DNA of 64,000 bases from an archaeon. Its GTDB lineage: Archaea > Nanobdellota > Nanobdellia > Woesearchaeales > GW2011-AR9. Position 1 is the first letter of the stretch. The number at the start of each line of letters is the position of its first letter. The stretch covers positions 62,001 through 126,000 of the forward strand of contig JABHQR010000011.1 in NCBI GenBank assembly GCA_018696395.1, given 5' to 3'. The translations under genes were made by a program, and so were the position numbers. A model generated the notes under the pieces. It was not told where the DNA came from and ran no database searches. It saw only the letters and a list, made by a program, of their open reading frames with translations. Positions 9,095-19,544 of the stretch are shown one piece after another.

Positions 9095-10226
9095 TTTTAT
9101 TTCTTGTAACTTTTTTTGTTTTATGATAAGCACCAATTGCTTCACTTAAAGAATTGTAACCTTCTTTCTTAAGGAGTTTAACTAACCCTCTGTTAATTTC
9201 CTCAATAACTCCTGGCCCTTCATAAATCATTCCTGTAATCAGTTGTACTAAACTAGCACCACTTTTGATCATTTCATAAGCATCTTTAGCTGAGAAAATT
9301 CCTCCAACTCCCATGATTATATATCTTCCTTCAGTTTTGGTATAAACTTTGTTTATCATGTCAATTGATTTTCTTCTAACTAAATTTCCACTTAATCCAC
9401 CTGGTCCAACTTTACTAAACTCTGCTTTAAATTCTTTTTCTGGTATGTTAAGGTCTTCTCTTTTTTTTGATAAATTAGATATCACAAACCCATCTACACG
9501 ATGACTGTCACATACTTTAATTATATCATTAAGTTCTTTATCTGTCAAGTCAGGTGACATCTTGATAAATATCGGTTTATCGGTATGGACAGTTTCTAAT
9601 TTTGTTAATAGTTCATTGAAACTTTTTTTGTCAGTAAATGGAAGCCCACCGAATGCGTTTGGGCAACTGATATTTATTGTGAAATAATCTCCAAATGGTT
9701 CTAACAATCTAAAACTTTTATAATAATCTTCAATTCCAACATTTAAATCAGCAGTTTCTTTACAATTAGTTTTGGCAATACTAATCCCTAAAGTTAATTT
9801 AAACTTTTTTCCATATAACTTTTTAGCGATAGCTTGACACCCCGGATTTTTTAAACCATAATAAACTACTATTGATTTATATCTCGGTAAACGCCACATC
9901 CTCGGTTTTTTGTTTCCTTTACATGGTTTAGCTGTAACTGATCCAATTTCTTGATGACCAAATCCTACATGTGGTAAAATATTCATTAACCTTGCATCTT
10001 TATCAAAACCAGCAGCTAATCCTACCGGATTATTGAATCGTATTCCTTTAATATCTTGAACTAACATTGGATGTTGATAATTGAACCAAAAATCTAACAT
10101 ATCTTTCAATAAAGGGGTTTTACCTAATAAATCTCCAACTTCAGTAATCAAATCATGAACAAATTCAGGATCAAATTTGAAAAAAATTGGTCTTAAAATT
10201 TTTGTATAAATTTTTGTATGAACCAT
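9087..10226 (-). CDS. pyrD: Dihydroorotate dehydrogenase, class 2-like
   Basis: NPVGLAAGFDKDA, FGHQEIGSVTAKPCKGNKKPRMWRL, NISCPNA, GVGGIFSAKDAYEMIKSGASLVQLITGMIYEGP; start reassigned to MVHTKIY at 10226 because the longer ORF overlaps divergent nth. Confidence 0.9.
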   Translation of the reverse strand: MVHTKIYTKILRPIFFKFDPEFVHDLITEVGDLLGKTPLLKDMLDFWFNYQHPMLVQDIKGIRFNNPVGLAAGFDKDARLMNILPHVGFGHQEIGSVTAKPCKGNKKPRMWRLPRYKSIVVYYGLKNPGCQAIAKKLYGKKFKLTLGISIAKTNCKETADLNVGIEDYYKSFRLLEPFGDYFTINISCPNAFGGLPFTDKKSFNELLTKLETVHTDKPIFIKMSPDLTDKELNDIIKVCDSHRVDGFVISNLSKKREDLNIPEKEFKAEFSKVGPGGLSGNLVRRKSIDMINKVYTKTEGRYIIMGVGGIFSAKDAYEMIKSGASLVQLITGMIYEGPGVIEEINRGLVKLLKKEGYNSLSEAIGAYHKTKKVTRNKIN

Positions 10227-10263
10227 TATAAACATCTTTTTTAGGAATATATTTAAAAATATT

Positions 10264-10941
10264 TTGATGTTAGAAGATGTAATGGTGAAAAATAAGGTGA
10301 GTGCTGAAACTAGCAATAAAATTATTTTAGTGTTAAAAATTCTTGAAAAAACTCATCAACCAACTATGTTAGAACAGTTAAGTAATTATACCTCATTTCA
10401 ATTATTAGTGGCAACTTTGTTGAGTGCAAGATCAAAAGATTCTACTGTGATTCCAATTGTGAGAAAATTGTTTAAAGAATATCCGTCTCCAGAAGATTTT
10501 ATTAATATTGATGTGACTTTTTTAGAAAAAAAGTTATATCAAATTGGTTTTTATCGGGTTAAAGCAAGAAATGTCATTGAGCTTAGTAAAATTCTTATCG
10601 AAAAATTTAATGGTCAAGTTCCAGACAATATTCATAATTTAATCTCTTTACCTGGGGTTGGAAGAAAAACTGCTAATTGTATCCTTTGTTATGTTTTTAA
10701 CAAACCAGCAATTGCAGTAGATATTCATGTACATAGAATAACAAATTCTGGTAGGTTAAATTGGGTAAATACAAAAATCCCTGAATCAACAGAACAAGAA
10801 TTAATGAAAATTGTTCCAAAACAAAATTGGAATGATATCAATCGTTTAATTGTAGATCATGGTCAAAGAATATGCTCTCCTGTGAAACCAAAATGTGAAA
10901 TGTGTACTATCAAAGAATTTTGTAAATTTAATAAGAATTAA
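10264..10941 (+). CDS. nth: Endonuclease III (HhH-GPD with 4Fe-4S cluster)
   Basis: LLSARSKD, LPGVGRKTANCIL, VDIHVHRI, C-terminal CX6CX2CX5C. Confidence 0.92.
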   Translation: MMLEDVMVKNKVSAETSNKIILVLKILEKTHQPTMLEQLSNYTSFQLLVATLLSARSKDSTVIPIVRKLFKEYPSPEDFINIDVTFLEKKLYQIGFYRVKARNVIELSKILIEKFNGQVPDNIHNLISLPGVGRKTANCILCYVFNKPAIAVDIHVHRITNSGRLNWVNTKIPESTEQELMKIVPKQNWNDINRLIVDHGQRICSPVKPKCEMCTIKEFCKFNKN

Positions 10942-11084
10942 TCATTTAAAGGATTTCTGTTTTATTTTTTCAAATATAAATTATTCATTTACCCCCTTTA
11001 ATTGACTGTTCCAATATCTGTGTCAGATACGTAGTATGCCTTCTTTAATTATATGATGTATATGTTAACCACTTAAAAATTACA

Positions 11085-11238
11085 AAAAACTTTATAAATG
11101 GAGCTTGTTATTAGGTATAGGTAGGTATTATTATACATATTAATGTTCGAGAATTGGTGTGATATAAGAGTTTTAGATGTTCTAAAGAGTGATAGGTAAA
11201 TTATGTTAAAATTAATGTAAACATGTGAGGAAATTAAA
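11085..11238 (+). promoter_or_regulatory. Candidate promoter/leader of five-gene operon
   Basis: Long intergenic region with archaeal TATA-like CTTTATAAATGG near 11090 and GTGAGG SD-like site before the ATG at 11239. Confidence 0.4.
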
Positions 11239-12117
11239 ATGCAAAATTTAAAAGATTTTTTTGATGGGTTAAGCTATGAAGTGGCTAGATTGTCAATGGG
11301 TGATAGTTATGGTATACTTAATGGGGTAATTCAAGATACTGAAATACCTGAAAAATATTCAACTGTATTAGATTTAGCTAAGGGTTTAGTTGGTGCATTA
11401 GGTGGTGTTGGTGATGAAGATAGTAATGATCTTATGACTCAAATCCAAACTTATTGTACTGATAAAGAGGATGCATTAGGAAATAGAAGATCCATAAAAA
11501 ATAGGGAAGTTAATATCATTATTAATCAGTATAATGGTACATTAGATGTGATAATGCCTGTTAAAGAAGATGATTTAGAAAGTAATGGTTTGCCAAATAA
11601 ACTTTATGAGTCTGTTGAAAAAGTTTGTACAAAATTAGAAGCTGAATATCAATGTGTATGTGACCATAAAATTTGGGAGGGATATGTTCTATTTTCAGTG
11701 CCAAATGTTGTTGATAGAAGTGATTTAGCTAAGAGAATTATGGATAATGCACCTAAACAATTAGGTGGAACAAATGGGGACGGTCGAAGAATTGCTTATT
11801 TAAGAATTGCAGACAATTTTGCGTTTAAATATAAAGGAAATTCTGTAAATGAACTACAAGATTTAGGGTCAGTTGTTGAAATAGAACCTGTTGGTAGGTC
11901 AAGGAATGATCTAAATGAGAAAAACATTAGTCAATCTTATAGTTCTTTGCCTAAAAAAGAAAAAATTAGGTTAAGAAAAGAGATTAAAGTTTTGTTTGAA
12001 AATGGTATTGACAAAAATGTTATCAGACAAACATATTCACAAGTTCCAATACAAGCAATTGCTGGTGTAGAAGCTGCAATGACTCTCGCAAATAAGAAAA
12101 AAGATCAATCAAGTTAA
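11239..12117 (+). CDS. Uncharacterised operon protein 1
   Basis: Intact ORF with SD-like GAGG; internal TLDVIMPV strand resembles those of genes 2 and 3. Confidence 0.7.
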   Translation: MQNLKDFFDGLSYEVARLSMGDSYGILNGVIQDTEIPEKYSTVLDLAKGLVGALGGVGDEDSNDLMTQIQTYCTDKEDALGNRRSIKNREVNIIINQYNGTLDVIMPVKEDDLESNGLPNKLYESVEKVCTKLEAEYQCVCDHKIWEGYVLFSVPNVVDRSDLAKRIMDNAPKQLGGTNGDGRRIAYLRIADNFAFKYKGNSVNELQDLGSVVEIEPVGRSRNDLNEKNISQSYSSLPKKEKIRLRKEIKVLFENGIDKNVIRQTYSQVPIQAIAGVEAAMTLANKKKDQSS

Positions 12118-12189
12118 TATTTTTTATTTTTTATTATCTTAACTAATCTATTAAAAAAATTAATTATATGATTTTTCATGAGGATAAAA

Positions 12190-13056
12190 ATGTCCAGATT
12201 AGAACAACTATTAAGAAAAAATTTAGAAGCAAGAAGAGATTTGCAGTTAGATTTATCTCAAATGAATTCTCAATTAGAATCTAGTCAAGGTACATATTCT
12301 CAATTAATTGAAGAAAAAACAATATTGCAAAAGGATTCTGATCCTAAACCTTTGAAAGAAATTATGCTTGAAAATCTAGAAATAATGACTTCAAAGTTTG
12401 AAGAAAGGGCAAGGATTAGTTATGAAATGACTCAGCAGGATAAAGGGATGGATCTATTTGGTTACCATATTATTCTTAACGATTTGATGTTAGAAATAGC
12501 TGAGGAGAAATGTATTGAAAAAAATCAAGATATCCCCATCCCATTTCAAAAGATGATTGAATTATCTAAAGAAAGAAACAGAATCAGGAATGAATTATAT
12601 GACAGTATGCTTGAAACTTTATATCTTGGTCCGATAATTTATCCTGTAAGTAGAACCGAAATTAATATCTATTTGCCAATTAAGTCAACAACCGACCCAT
12701 TTAATTTTCCTTTATTGAATGTATTGATGGAAAGAGTTGGAAGAAAAGTTATTGATAATAATGGTAATTTGGATTATGATCATTCCGATGGGTTTATTTC
12801 TTTAGTCTATATAGGTGGGAGAAATAAAATTAACAATATGGTGAATTCTCTTTACCCAAGTATTTCAAATCTCAACCCATCAGAATATTTTACATCTGCA
12901 AATGTAGTTTATTCAGTACTGGATTTAAGAAAAAATGTTCAAATTAAAACTGCTCAAGATTTTTTTGATAAAGTTGGTGGTTCAAGACATTTAAGAAGAA
13001 TTAGTAGGACTTATGATCAAATTGAGCGTGCATTTAGTGATAGGAATAATAATTAA
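12190..13056 (+). CDS. Uncharacterised operon protein 2, coiled-coil N-terminus
   Basis: Start reassigned to MSRLEQLL after GAGGATAAAA; motifs EINIYLPI and NPSEYFTSANVVYSVLDL. Confidence 0.7.
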   Translation: MSRLEQLLRKNLEARRDLQLDLSQMNSQLESSQGTYSQLIEEKTILQKDSDPKPLKEIMLENLEIMTSKFEERARISYEMTQQDKGMDLFGYHIILNDLMLEIAEEKCIEKNQDIPIPFQKMIELSKERNRIRNELYDSMLETLYLGPIIYPVSRTEINIYLPIKSTTDPFNFPLLNVLMERVGRKVIDNNGNLDYDHSDGFISLVYIGGRNKINNMVNSLYPSISNLNPSEYFTSANVVYSVLDLRKNVQIKTAQDFFDKVGGSRHLRRISRTYDQIERAFSDRNNN

Positions 13057-13082
13057 AATTAATACCAAGGAGAAAATTCAAA

Positions 13083-14642
13083 ATGAAAGATTTGGCTGAA
13101 AGGTTAAGAAATAACCAACAAAAGAGGGTAGGTGCTAAAGTAGAATTGTCTGAGTTAGATCAAAGAATAAAAAAATTAGAACAAGAGATTAATCAATATC
13201 AAATTAGAAAAGAAGATCTTACTCAAAATCTTAATCAGTTAGGTAGTTCATTGATCGATGACCTAGTTGATGAAGTTAGATCTTATACTGTTCAATTACA
13301 AGAAAGGGTAAGTGATTATGATTCAGTTGTAATCAAAAAGGATCTTCTTTGGGTTAATGTTGGACTTAAAAGAGATAAACTTGAAATTTCAACACAAAAT
13401 TTTGAAAAAGATGATTTTGGAAAATTAATTTCAGTTTATGAACAAAATAAACATATTAAAATTATTGCAGATCAATTACAACCTCAATATGATTTGGCAT
13501 TAGAATTAAAAAATAGTATTGAAACATTAACAACAGATATTTCTAGCTTTGAACAAGAATTAGAACAAATCCAAAATTTACCTGAACTAGAAGTGGGTAG
13601 TGTTGTATATCAAAAAGAAGATGGTTCTGTTGATGTATATCTTCCTGTAATGTTTATTATTGAAGAAGATCAAATAAAAAATAATTTATTAGTTGATTCT
13701 TTAAATCATCATTTTTTGAATGCATTAACTGATATTGAATTTGGTGATGTTGATGAATTAGAAATTGAAGGTGTTACTAGGTATAATATTGATAATGTAA
13801 ATAAATCTCAATTGATTAAAGAATTAAGAGAAAGAAATCCATCGCATTTTATTGAACATAATGTGAAATATCATATTATTGATTTGAATGAATTAGAACA
13901 AGAGATATTAGGAATTAAGGATGTAAAAGATAATTTTGACCCTGCAAAGTTTGATGCAGAATTAGGAACTAACTTTTATTCGGTTACTAGGCTCAAACCA
14001 GGTGATTTTATTCCTATAACTGATACTGAAAAATTTACTGGAATGAAATATACCTCTCTCTATAGGTTTTTGGATCATGCAGGTGGTAATATGATCTCAA
14101 AGACTAATGGTGGTGTAGGGAGGAAAAGTGCAACCTTAATTGAAGTAAATTCTTTGTATGTTTCGTTTACTCAACATTATGATACTAAATTAAACTTTAT
14201 CTTTGCTGAGCAAGTTAAGTCTTTGTTTGATGAAAAATCAAGGGGGTTTAAGTATGAAATTAATGAGTCTAGGGACATTGTTAAAGAAATGGAAGAAAGA
14301 GGTTATTTAGCAGCAATAAAAACTTCAAAGGGTGATGTTGAAATTAATGCTTATTCAGAAAGATTAGTTCAGATTGGTATGGGTAATTATTTTATAGAAG
14401 TTTATTTTGAAGACCATAAAGCTGATTCTTTTAATTTTGACCAATTGAAAGATTTATTAGGTTATACAAACGATAAATCTTTAGTGTCTAAACTAGAAAA
14501 ATTAGATGGATATCAAATTAATAAAAATAATACTGTGTCTGGTGAAATTATGTGTGATTTTATTAGGAAATTTAAATATTCTAGTAATGGGAAATGGATG
14601 AATCGTTCTTCATCCGATAGATATCAAAAAGTTAAATCATAA
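13083..14642 (+). CDS. Uncharacterised operon protein 3, coiled-coil N-terminus and possible HTH C-terminus
   Basis: AAGGAG SD; motifs SVDVYLPV and NPSHFIEHNVKYHIIDL parallel operon protein 2. Confidence 0.7.
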   Translation: MKDLAERLRNNQQKRVGAKVELSELDQRIKKLEQEINQYQIRKEDLTQNLNQLGSSLIDDLVDEVRSYTVQLQERVSDYDSVVIKKDLLWVNVGLKRDKLEISTQNFEKDDFGKLISVYEQNKHIKIIADQLQPQYDLALELKNSIETLTTDISSFEQELEQIQNLPELEVGSVVYQKEDGSVDVYLPVMFIIEEDQIKNNLLVDSLNHHFLNALTDIEFGDVDELEIEGVTRYNIDNVNKSQLIKELRERNPSHFIEHNVKYHIIDLNELEQEILGIKDVKDNFDPAKFDAELGTNFYSVTRLKPGDFIPITDTEKFTGMKYTSLYRFLDHAGGNMISKTNGGVGRKSATLIEVNSLYVSFTQHYDTKLNFIFAEQVKSLFDEKSRGFKYEINESRDIVKEMEERGYLAAIKTSKGDVEINAYSERLVQIGMGNYFIEVYFEDHKADSFNFDQLKDLLGYTNDKSLVSKLEKLDGYQINKNNTVSGEIMCDFIRKFKYSSNGKWMNRSSSDRYQKVKS

Positions 14643-14660
14643 ATAAAATAAGGATATAAA

Positions 14661-15902
14661 ATGACAACTGGAAATCAAGACAAAAACTTAACTTATGTTG
14701 AAGCAGCAAGATTACTAGAAGTTAAACCATTAGATATATTTAAAGAAGTTAGGCCAGGAAATTTAGAAACTGTAATGTTATCTGATGGGATGTCTTATGT
14801 TTCAGAATCTGTAATTACCAATATGTTATTGGAAAGAGTTAAAGAAAATGTTTCTTATATCGTTGAAGAACCAGGAGTACAAAAATTAACTGAAGAAGAA
14901 CATGTAGGCGCAGAAATTATTGGAGCTGGATCTATTTTTGAAGAAATTGATAGTTCTAGTTCTGTAGATAATGACCCTGTTATACCTATATCTGAAAAGA
15001 CCACCACCTTGTTATCTGATTCTTCAACTGTTATCAATAAACAAGGTTATAAAAAAATCGGTTCAACTAATGTTAATCCTGTTGTTGATTTAGAAAAAAC
15101 ACTTTTAGGAAGTAAAGTATTGGAATATAAAAAAGAACATGGTGAAATGAATGTTGGAAATTTAATTCCTTGTTTAGGACAATATTTTGGTATTGTGGGT
15201 TTAAGTAAGTTGAAACAAATTTGTGATAAAAATAATGATTATTCTTTAATTAAATCATTTTTTGATGAAATTAAAAATGATACCTTTTGGTCAGGATATA
15301 TTGTTGATCTTGATAAAGTATACAACTTGATTGTTAACAATTATCTTGAGATTGGTATTCCTGAAAAATATGATATTGAACTAAACCCTCAAATATTTTC
15401 TCCTGAAAATATTAAAAAATTAGAATCTCAATTACAACAAGATTTAGTATCTATTACCAATAATGGAAATGGTGTAAGTGATGGAAATAAGTTGCAATCT
15501 GAACTTGAGATTGGGAAAATATCTCAAGAAATTGGTTGCCCAATTGAAATAGTAAAGAATTTAATTAGTGAACAATATGACCCAATATATCTATATGCTG
15601 GAATAATTAAAGCCTTGGATTTAGATAAAAGTAGTAGTAATCCGAGAATTGGCAATAATACATTAAGTGTGACTAATGTAAATAAAAATTTTAGAAGAGC
15701 ATTAAATACTGGTGGCGTTCATTGTATAAAAACCCCATTTGAATCGATATTTAAGTCTTTACCAAATGAGTTATTATTCACTAAACGTAATAGGGCTAAG
15801 GAGACTTGTTATTCATTAAATCCTGCTTGGGGAGTAATCACTGAAGGAACTGTTCTTTACGATTTTTTAAATCATTATTTAGAAGGAAGAAATGAAAACT
15901 GA
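14661..15902 (+). CDS. Uncharacterised operon protein 4, N-terminal HTH-like domain
   Basis: LTYVEAARLLEVKPLDIFKEVRPGNLETVMLSDGMSYV matches N-terminus of operon protein 5. Confidence 0.7.
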   Translation: MTTGNQDKNLTYVEAARLLEVKPLDIFKEVRPGNLETVMLSDGMSYVSESVITNMLLERVKENVSYIVEEPGVQKLTEEEHVGAEIIGAGSIFEEIDSSSSVDNDPVIPISEKTTTLLSDSSTVINKQGYKKIGSTNVNPVVDLEKTLLGSKVLEYKKEHGEMNVGNLIPCLGQYFGIVGLSKLKQICDKNNDYSLIKSFFDEIKNDTFWSGYIVDLDKVYNLIVNNYLEIGIPEKYDIELNPQIFSPENIKKLESQLQQDLVSITNNGNGVSDGNKLQSELEIGKISQEIGCPIEIVKNLISEQYDPIYLYAGIIKALDLDKSSSNPRIGNNTLSVTNVNKNFRRALNTGGVHCIKTPFESIFKSLPNELLFTKRNRAKETCYSLNPAWGVITEGTVLYDFLNHYLEGRNEN

Positions 15903-17895
15903 AATCTTTAATTATATCAGTGCAGCAAGAAGGTTAGGGTTAAGACCACTAGAAGTTATTTCTAAAGTGAAATCTGGTGATTTAGAAGTTATTGTTGGTG
16001 ATGATGGGATTAATTATATCGTTGGAAGTTCTATCCATAATTATCTTAATCCAATTGAAGAATCTCCTTTAATAGAAGTTACTCCTGTTGTTGGCATGCA
16101 AAAATTGATTGAAGATGTTGTTGAAAATAGTAAACAAAAATCAAAAAATCTTTTTAACAGGCGAAACTTTTCATCAGAAATATCTGAACCTAAAGTTGAT
16201 TCTAGAATCTCTGTTCCTCGAAAAATTTATGATGAAAGTGAAATGGAAGAAAAAGTATTAGGTACACTACATAAATTATTGTTAAGAAAAGGTAAAAGTG
16301 TCCATTCAGTTTACAGTAATTTTAATAGTTGGTTTAGAAAAAACTTTCCAGATTATGATCCGGTTGAGTATACTACTAAATTGCAAAGTGAAAGTAAATT
16401 AATATCTAAGCCTAGGAAAGGGGGTGTTGCTATATTTCCCCCAGTTGATGAATTATCTTTTATTGAAGTTACTGATCATGAGGAATTAGAATTATTAATT
16501 AATAGATATTTGGAGGGGGATGATATCACCAGGTATGATTATCCAAATAAAAAATTAAATCGTGAAAGGGAAATCTCTTTTTTAGAAAATAATATATTAA
16601 TTACTCCTAAAACTTCGTTAGTTTATTTGTCTGGCCCACAAGCTTTAGAACAACCTTATTTTGACGGATTAAATATTCGTAGAGAAAATGTAACTAGTGT
16701 AGAAAGAAAAATTGCCTATGCTGAATTGATTAAAAGAGATGTTCCTGGCATAAATTTATTTAAAGGAGAATTGTCGCACTTTGTATCTATTGATAACAAT
16801 CAGAAAGATGCTTATTTGATTGATTATGATGGTTATGTTAAAGAAGATACTGTAAGGATTCTTGAAAAAATAGTTAGAAGACAATTATTAAAAGATAAAT
16901 CTGTATTAATGACAAACTATTTTGGAAATAGGGAACAAGAAGAACAAAAATTTTTTTATCTTGAACCTTTAGTTTGTTCTGACTTAGACTCTTTTAAATT
17001 AGTTGGTGGGGATTCAGTAACTGACCATTTTGAAGATGACATTATTGATCAAAAGAAAGAAAATGGTTATCATGATTTAAGAGATAATGGGATTACCGCA
17101 TTATCCATGAAAATTTTAATGGGTAAAGATACATTTCAATTAAATGAAAGAGTTCTTCGTATTATGCCTGATGAAATGAAAGAAAAATTTGGTAATTATC
17201 ATGATTCTCATCATGATTGTAATAAAGATTATGCATGGTATATTGGAACTAATGATCTTATGAGAAAAGGGTTAATGGAATATTTTATAGGTGAAGAGCA
17301 AGAAACATTAGCTAAACTGGTTTTTTTAGTTGGTGTTGCAGAATCTCAACCTTATTTTATTACTAATCTTGAAAGAAATTGTTATTATACAAAAGATGGC
17401 CATAATCTATTTTATACTGATATGTTTGCTCTTGACAGGAAGGCTGAAACATTGAATATGTTAATTCAAGAAGAAAAAATAAGGCCTTTATATTTTGGAG
17501 AAAAAAATGTTGAGGAGTATAATGATTTTTTTAATACTTTAAAATTGAGGGAGCAAAATAGATTAACAAAAATTATTGATAATGCTTATGATGAAATTTC
17601 TAATTTATATCGTAATTTCTTTTTAGTTAAGGATTTATCTGAACGAAGATTGTTAGGCGATGGGAAGAAAAAGAGAAGTAAAGTTGTTGAAGTTGAAGGA
17701 CTAGGAACAATTAATCCTAGAGTTAAAAAGAAAAGAAAATTATCTAAAGATGATAAGGTTGAATTATACCACATGTTTAGTGAGGGATCTGGTAATTATG
17801 AAGCAGTAAAAGAAAGGTTTAATATCTCTTCTCAGCAATATGCTGCATTTAAACAGAGTTGGTATAGGAAACATAGTTCTGGAATAGAAAATTAA
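15892..17895 (+). CDS. Uncharacterised operon protein 5, N-terminal HTH-like domain, possible Rossmann/methyltransferase-like core
   Basis: FNYISAARRLGLRPLEVISKVKSGDLEVIVGDDGINYI; YLSGPQA...ENVTSVERK...DAYLIDYDGY; overlaps preceding gene by 11 nt. Confidence 0.7.
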   Translation: MKTEIFNYISAARRLGLRPLEVISKVKSGDLEVIVGDDGINYIVGSSIHNYLNPIEESPLIEVTPVVGMQKLIEDVVENSKQKSKNLFNRRNFSSEISEPKVDSRISVPRKIYDESEMEEKVLGTLHKLLLRKGKSVHSVYSNFNSWFRKNFPDYDPVEYTTKLQSESKLISKPRKGGVAIFPPVDELSFIEVTDHEELELLINRYLEGDDITRYDYPNKKLNREREISFLENNILITPKTSLVYLSGPQALEQPYFDGLNIRRENVTSVERKIAYAELIKRDVPGINLFKGELSHFVSIDNNQKDAYLIDYDGYVKEDTVRILEKIVRRQLLKDKSVLMTNYFGNREQEEQKFFYLEPLVCSDLDSFKLVGGDSVTDHFEDDIIDQKKENGYHDLRDNGITALSMKILMGKDTFQLNERVLRIMPDEMKEKFGNYHDSHHDCNKDYAWYIGTNDLMRKGLMEYFIGEEQETLAKLVFLVGVAESQPYFITNLERNCYYTKDGHNLFYTDMFALDRKAETLNMLIQEEKIRPLYFGEKNVEEYNDFFNTLKLREQNRLTKIIDNAYDEISNLYRNFFLVKDLSERRLLGDGKKKRSKVVEVEGLGTINPRVKKKRKLSKDDKVELYHMFSEGSGNYEAVKERFNISSQQYAAFKQSWYRKHSSGIEN

Positions 17896-17901
17896 TTTAA
17901 A

Positions 17902-18141
17902 TTAATCTGTTCTCAAAATCTTAACTAACTTAACTACTGCAACTATTAACCAAATCGCATTTAATATGATGAATGGCCATGACATAATCATGAAAGAATA
18001 TAATGTTAATAATCCTGCTCCAATGATGTTGATAAGATTATAATTTTTATTTTCTTGATTAAAATTTTCATAAAATTCATTTAATAAAAATGCTAGAAGA
18101 ATTAATATCATACCAATTAATCCAATTATTGTGTTTATCAT
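17902..18141 (-). CDS. Small membrane protein (CBU_0592-like family suspected)
   Basis: Three hydrophobic segments with LIGMILILLAFLLN...SWPFIILNAIW. Confidence 0.55.
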   Translation of the reverse strand: MINTIIGLIGMILILLAFLLNEFYENFNQENKNYNLINIIGAGLLTLYSFMIMSWPFIILNAIWLIVAVVKLVKILRTD

Positions 18142-18174
18142 CTTGTTATAGTTTATATTTATTTTATCAGTTAA

Positions 18175-18882
18175 TTATATCACTCTTGACCTAGAATAAC
18201 TTTCTGCTTTTTGAAATGCTTGTTCTCTTCTATTGAATAAACCTTGTAATTCTAAAAAGTGGTCTCCTAAATTTTTGATAATATCTTTTCTTTGTTCTGA
18301 TGTTTTCTTTAAACTAGCCAAATATTTTCTATGTGGCATTTCTAACAGTGCCACTGAATGTTCTAATGAAAGTTTTTGACTTAAGAACAAATTTATTTCA
18401 TCATAAATTGATGCCAATTTTGTTAAATGATTATCAAATCCTTTAACCTCTTCTATTGTTGTTTGAAATCCATGGAAATCATCTTTTAAGATTTTATTAC
18501 TTAAATAGTCTACTTTTCCTTGCATTACAACTGAATCTTTAATTTGTGATCCATTATTTTTTGATTGAAAATTAAGAAGTTTTATTTCAGTAATAGCATT
18601 ACTAATACCTCTCATTTTTTGGTGGGTAGAATTTCCATTTTTTAGATTTTCAAATGAATTATAACATTTAACTAGTTTATCATGAAGTTGTTTTTGTTCT
18701 TCGGCATTAAGATGTTCTAAAATTTGGTGAGCTTTACTTTTAGATAATTTTTTATTTATGCTACCAGATTGAGTTAAAAATGGTTGTAACCAATTTTCTT
18801 TAAAAGAATTTAAGTTGGTATCTACGCAGCTTAAGCTATCTATCTCTCTTTTTATGTCCTTGATGCACATGGTAGTTAGCAA
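18175..18882 (-). CDS. Uncharacterised helical protein
   Basis: Intact ORF. Confidence 0.55.
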   Translation of the reverse strand: MLTTMCIKDIKREIDSLSCVDTNLNSFKENWLQPFLTQSGSINKKLSKSKAHQILEHLNAEEQKQLHDKLVKCYNSFENLKNGNSTHQKMRGISNAITEIKLLNFQSKNNGSQIKDSVVMQGKVDYLSNKILKDDFHGFQTTIEEVKGFDNHLTKLASIYDEINLFLSQKLSLEHSVALLEMPHRKYLASLKKTSEQRKDIIKNLGDHFLELQGLFNRREQAFQKAESYSRSRVI

Positions 18883-18996
18883 AAAGTAAGGTTATTTAAA
18901 GGTTGTGATTAAGATCACTTTTTTGTTAAACGCAAACATATATAAATGAAAACATCTTTTCTAAAATTATTATAATTAAGTAAATTTAAGTGGTGG

Positions 18997-19536
18997 GTGA
19001 AAATAGTACAAAACAAAAAGAAGTCTAAAAAAAATAATGTTGTATCTAAAAATGCACCATCTTTAGACTTTAGAGGGAAATTATCTTATCTATTCAAATT
19101 AAAAAATAATAACAATAGTAAAATTAATTCTAATTCTAAAAAAAATGGTAAACATCCATTATTCAAACAGAAACTTGAATTTGGTCAAAGAGCGGCTGAT
19201 TTTATTGCATATTGGGGAGGTTCATGGCATTTTATCATTTCATTGATTTTAATACTGATTATTTGGATGATACTTAATACTTGTATTGTGATATTTAAAT
19301 GGGATCCTTATCCTTTTATTTTAATGAACTTATTTTTATCATGCTTAGCGGCATTACAAGCACCAATTATCTTGATGAGTCAGAATAGACAAACAGAACG
19401 AGATAGGTTAGATGCTAAATATGATTATATAGTTAATCGAAAAGCAGAACGTGAAATCCAAGCAGTTCAAAAAGATCTAGAGGAAATAAAAAGAATATTG
19501 AAAAGAGTTGATAAAGGTGGAAAACGTTGGTGGTAA
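18997..19536 (+). CDS. DUF1003 family membrane protein
   Basis: FGQRAADFIAYWGGSWHFI...AALQAPIILMSQNRQTERDRLDAKYDYIVNRKAE; GTG start. Confidence 0.85.
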   Translation: MKIVQNKKKSKKNNVVSKNAPSLDFRGKLSYLFKLKNNNNSKINSNSKKNGKHPLFKQKLEFGQRAADFIAYWGGSWHFIISLILILIIWMILNTCIVIFKWDPYPFILMNLFLSCLAALQAPIILMSQNRQTERDRLDAKYDYIVNRKAEREIQAVQKDLEEIKRILKRVDKGGKRWW

Positions 19537-19544
19537 GGTTTATC

